DNA from: JAOSJL01 sp963704035
GTDB taxonomy: Bacteria; Actinomycetota; Acidimicrobiia; IMCC26256; JAOSJL01
Length of the DNA stretch: 64,000 nt
Direction of reading: 5' to 3'
NCBI GenBank assembly: GCA_963704035.1
Contig: CAVPGR010000002.1
Span: forward strand, 496,001 to 560,000
The notes beneath the pieces were generated by a model. That model did no database searches. It was not told where the DNA came from and saw only the letters and a list, made by a program, of their open reading frames with translations. Positions 63,036-64,000 of this stretch are shown piece after piece (position 1 is the first letter of the stretch; each line of letters begins with the position of its first letter). Both the position numbers and the translations under genes were made by a program.

Positions 63036-63473
63036 ATGCGTCGGTGCCTGTACGTGTGCGCGTCGGTCGTGGCGGCGGCCACTCTCGCTGCGGCGTGCAG
63101 CAGCGGTAGCAACGACACCAAAGCCGATGAAGCCGACTTCTGTGAGCTCGTGCTCGGTGCGGCGCAGGGTGAGGCCGACTTCGACTGGAGCTCGCCCGAG
63201 GGGATCCAGCAGACCCTCGACTACTACGCGCGGATTCAGGAGGTGGCGCCCGAGGAGGTTCGTGACGACCTGGCGCTGGTCGTCGACGGCGTGACCGCGC
63301 TCTCGGGTAGCGGGTTGGATCCCGAGAGTGCCGGCTCCTACCGGGAGATCACCGACGCGCTGAGCAGGTTCACCGACTTCGTGGAGAGGGAGTGTGTCGC
63401 GGACGCCACACCGGACGTGACACCGAGCGATACGGAACCGGCGACTGACACGAGCGGCACCGAAGGCGGATAG
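63036..63473 (+). CDS. Small secreted lipoprotein of unknown function
   Basis: 145 residues. Signal peptide of about 20 hydrophobic residues, lipobox L-A-A-A-C (Cys21), then an acidic soluble domain with helical character (F-C-E-L-V-L-G-A-A-Q-G, E-E-V-R-D-D-L-A-L-V-V-D-G-V) and a Thr/Asp/Glu-rich tail. No recognisable domain. ATG 63036 is chosen because it gives the signal peptide. The next gene begins three bases after its stop. Confidence 0.75.
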   Translation: MRRCLYVCASVVAAATLAAACSSGSNDTKADEADFCELVLGAAQGEADFDWSSPEGIQQTLDYYARIQEVAPEEVRDDLALVVDGVTALSGSGLDPESAGSYREITDALSRFTDFVERECVADATPDVTPSDTEPATDTSGTEGG

Positions 63474-63476
63474 CCG

Positions 63477-64000
63477 GTGGCCTCGGAGGCGTACGAAGAG
63501 TTCGCGCTGCTTCCCGACAACGCTTCCGAAGCCGGGCTGACATGGACCACGCCGGTCGTCGAGCGGCGGTTCATCGAGATCGAGCCGGGCCGACGGATCG
63601 GTGCGATCGTCTGGGGAGACGCCCCGCCCGAGATCGTCCTCGTCCATGGCGGTGCCCAGAACGCGCACACGTGGGACACCGTGGCGCTGGCACTCGACAG
63701 ACCACTCGTCGCTCTCGATCTTCCCGGTCACGGTCACTCCGACTGGCGTGACGACCACGACTACTCGCCGCGCACGAGCGCTGTCGATCTCGAGTCGGCG
63801 ATCCGGGCGCTCGCTCCCGAGGCTCGCCTCGTCGTCGGGATGTCGCTCGGTGGGTTGACGGCACTCGCACTGAGCGTCCGAGCCCCCGAGCTGGTCCGAC
63901 GCCTGATGATGGTGGATGTGACACCCGGCACCGATCGGGAGAAGGCGGAGCCGATCGCAGCCTTCATCGCCGGTCCTGAGGTCTTCGCCGACTTCGACGA
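63477..64000 (+). CDS. Alpha/beta hydrolase, N-terminal part (runs off the window)
   Basis: GTG at 63477 opens a frame through base 64000, about 174 residues. I-V-L-V-H-G-G-A-Q-N is the oxyanion-hole strand and V-V-G-M-S-L-G-G-L-T the nucleophile elbow with Ser; D-L-P-G-H-G-H-S is the usual strand-4 turn. The Asp/His of the triad lie beyond the window. Function family-level only: ester, epoxide or haloalkane type hydrolysis. Confidence 0.85.
   Translation, partial: MASEAYEEFALLPDNASEAGLTWTTPVVERRFIEIEPGRRIGAIVWGDAPPEIVLVHGGAQNAHTWDTVALALDRPLVALDLPGHGHSDWRDDHDYSPRTSAVDLESAIRALAPEARLVVGMSLGGLTALALSVRAPELVRRLMMVDVTPGTDREKAEPIAAFIAGPEVFADFD

Overview
The window reads as chromosomal DNA from a high-GC actinobacterium. 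Supporting signs are F420-type luciferase-like oxidoreductases, RND/MMPL exporters, an AftD-type arabinofuranosyltransferase, the MurT/GatD lipid II amidation pair, frequent GTG starts and GTGA/ATGA start-stop overlaps. The mix (AftD-like GT-C enzyme, no mycolate genes seen, AtuA/DUF1446 plus acyl-CoA enzymes) fits an Acidimicrobiia-like lineage best. That placement is inference from gene content, not phylogeny. I see no rRNA, CRISPR array, phage or insertion sequence. No gene-free stretch exceeds about 220 bases.

Layout. Positions 1-20.8 kb form a cell-surface glycan locus: a partial AftD-like arabinosyltransferase, a GT4 glycosyltransferase, a double methyltransferase, four paralogous acyltransferase-3/SGNH proteins (three in a row on minus, one divergent on plus), a cupin, an O-methyltransferase, two paralogous membrane sulfatase-superfamily enzymes, a NoeA-type methyltransferase, a small membrane protein and a GT2-methyltransferase fusion. 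Positions 20.5-24.8 kb carry a thiolase-like protein, an enoyl-CoA hydratase, and a hydroxyacid dehydrogenase coupled to a class II aldolase. Positions 24.86-25.84 kb hold an AbiEi/DUF559 nuclease-like gene bracketed start-to-stop by two matched 43-nt palindromic elements; I regard this as the most unusual structure here. It is followed by a divergent ketol-acid-reductoisomerase-like gene.

Positions 27.3-30.4 kb are an oxidative-stress module: Fur/PerR-type regulator, rubrerythrin, Fe-S oxidoreductase, DUF3501. Then come dUTPase, an F420 oxidoreductase, a thiamine-diphosphate enzyme coupled to a GlcD-type flavoprotein, and tRNA-Gly. Positions 34.9-36.4 kb form a nitrosative-stress pair: a RIC/YtfE di-iron repair protein and a Cys-rich HTH regulator, sharing a TCTAGT-N4-ACTAGA operator. 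A two-gene cation/proton antiporter and an MMPL transporter with a membrane-anchored partner follow. Positions 41-53.7 kb are mainly acyl-CoA and terpenoid-type catabolism (enoyl-CoA hydratase, acyl-CoA dehydrogenase, AtuA/DUF1446, quinone oxidoreductase, F420 oxidoreductase, thiolase, SDR), interspersed with RsgA, an arylsulfotransferase and a CAP lipoprotein. Positions 53.8-59.5 kb hold an FtsX-type permease, a decayed RIC fragment, a TetR regulator and a second MMPL. The end carries tRNA-Val, an HTH-MNT/HepT toxin-antitoxin pair, GatD/MurT, a lipoprotein and a partial alpha/beta hydrolase.

A striking overall property is that at least seven single-base frameshifts interrupt six otherwise well-conserved genes (near 1560, 14005, 18228, 18460, 36295, 56820 and 58331). 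In each gene, correcting one base per break restores the expected family length. They may be assembly or sequencing errors, or real decay; the sequence alone cannot decide. Those genes are listed as pseudogene/frameshifted with the break marked.
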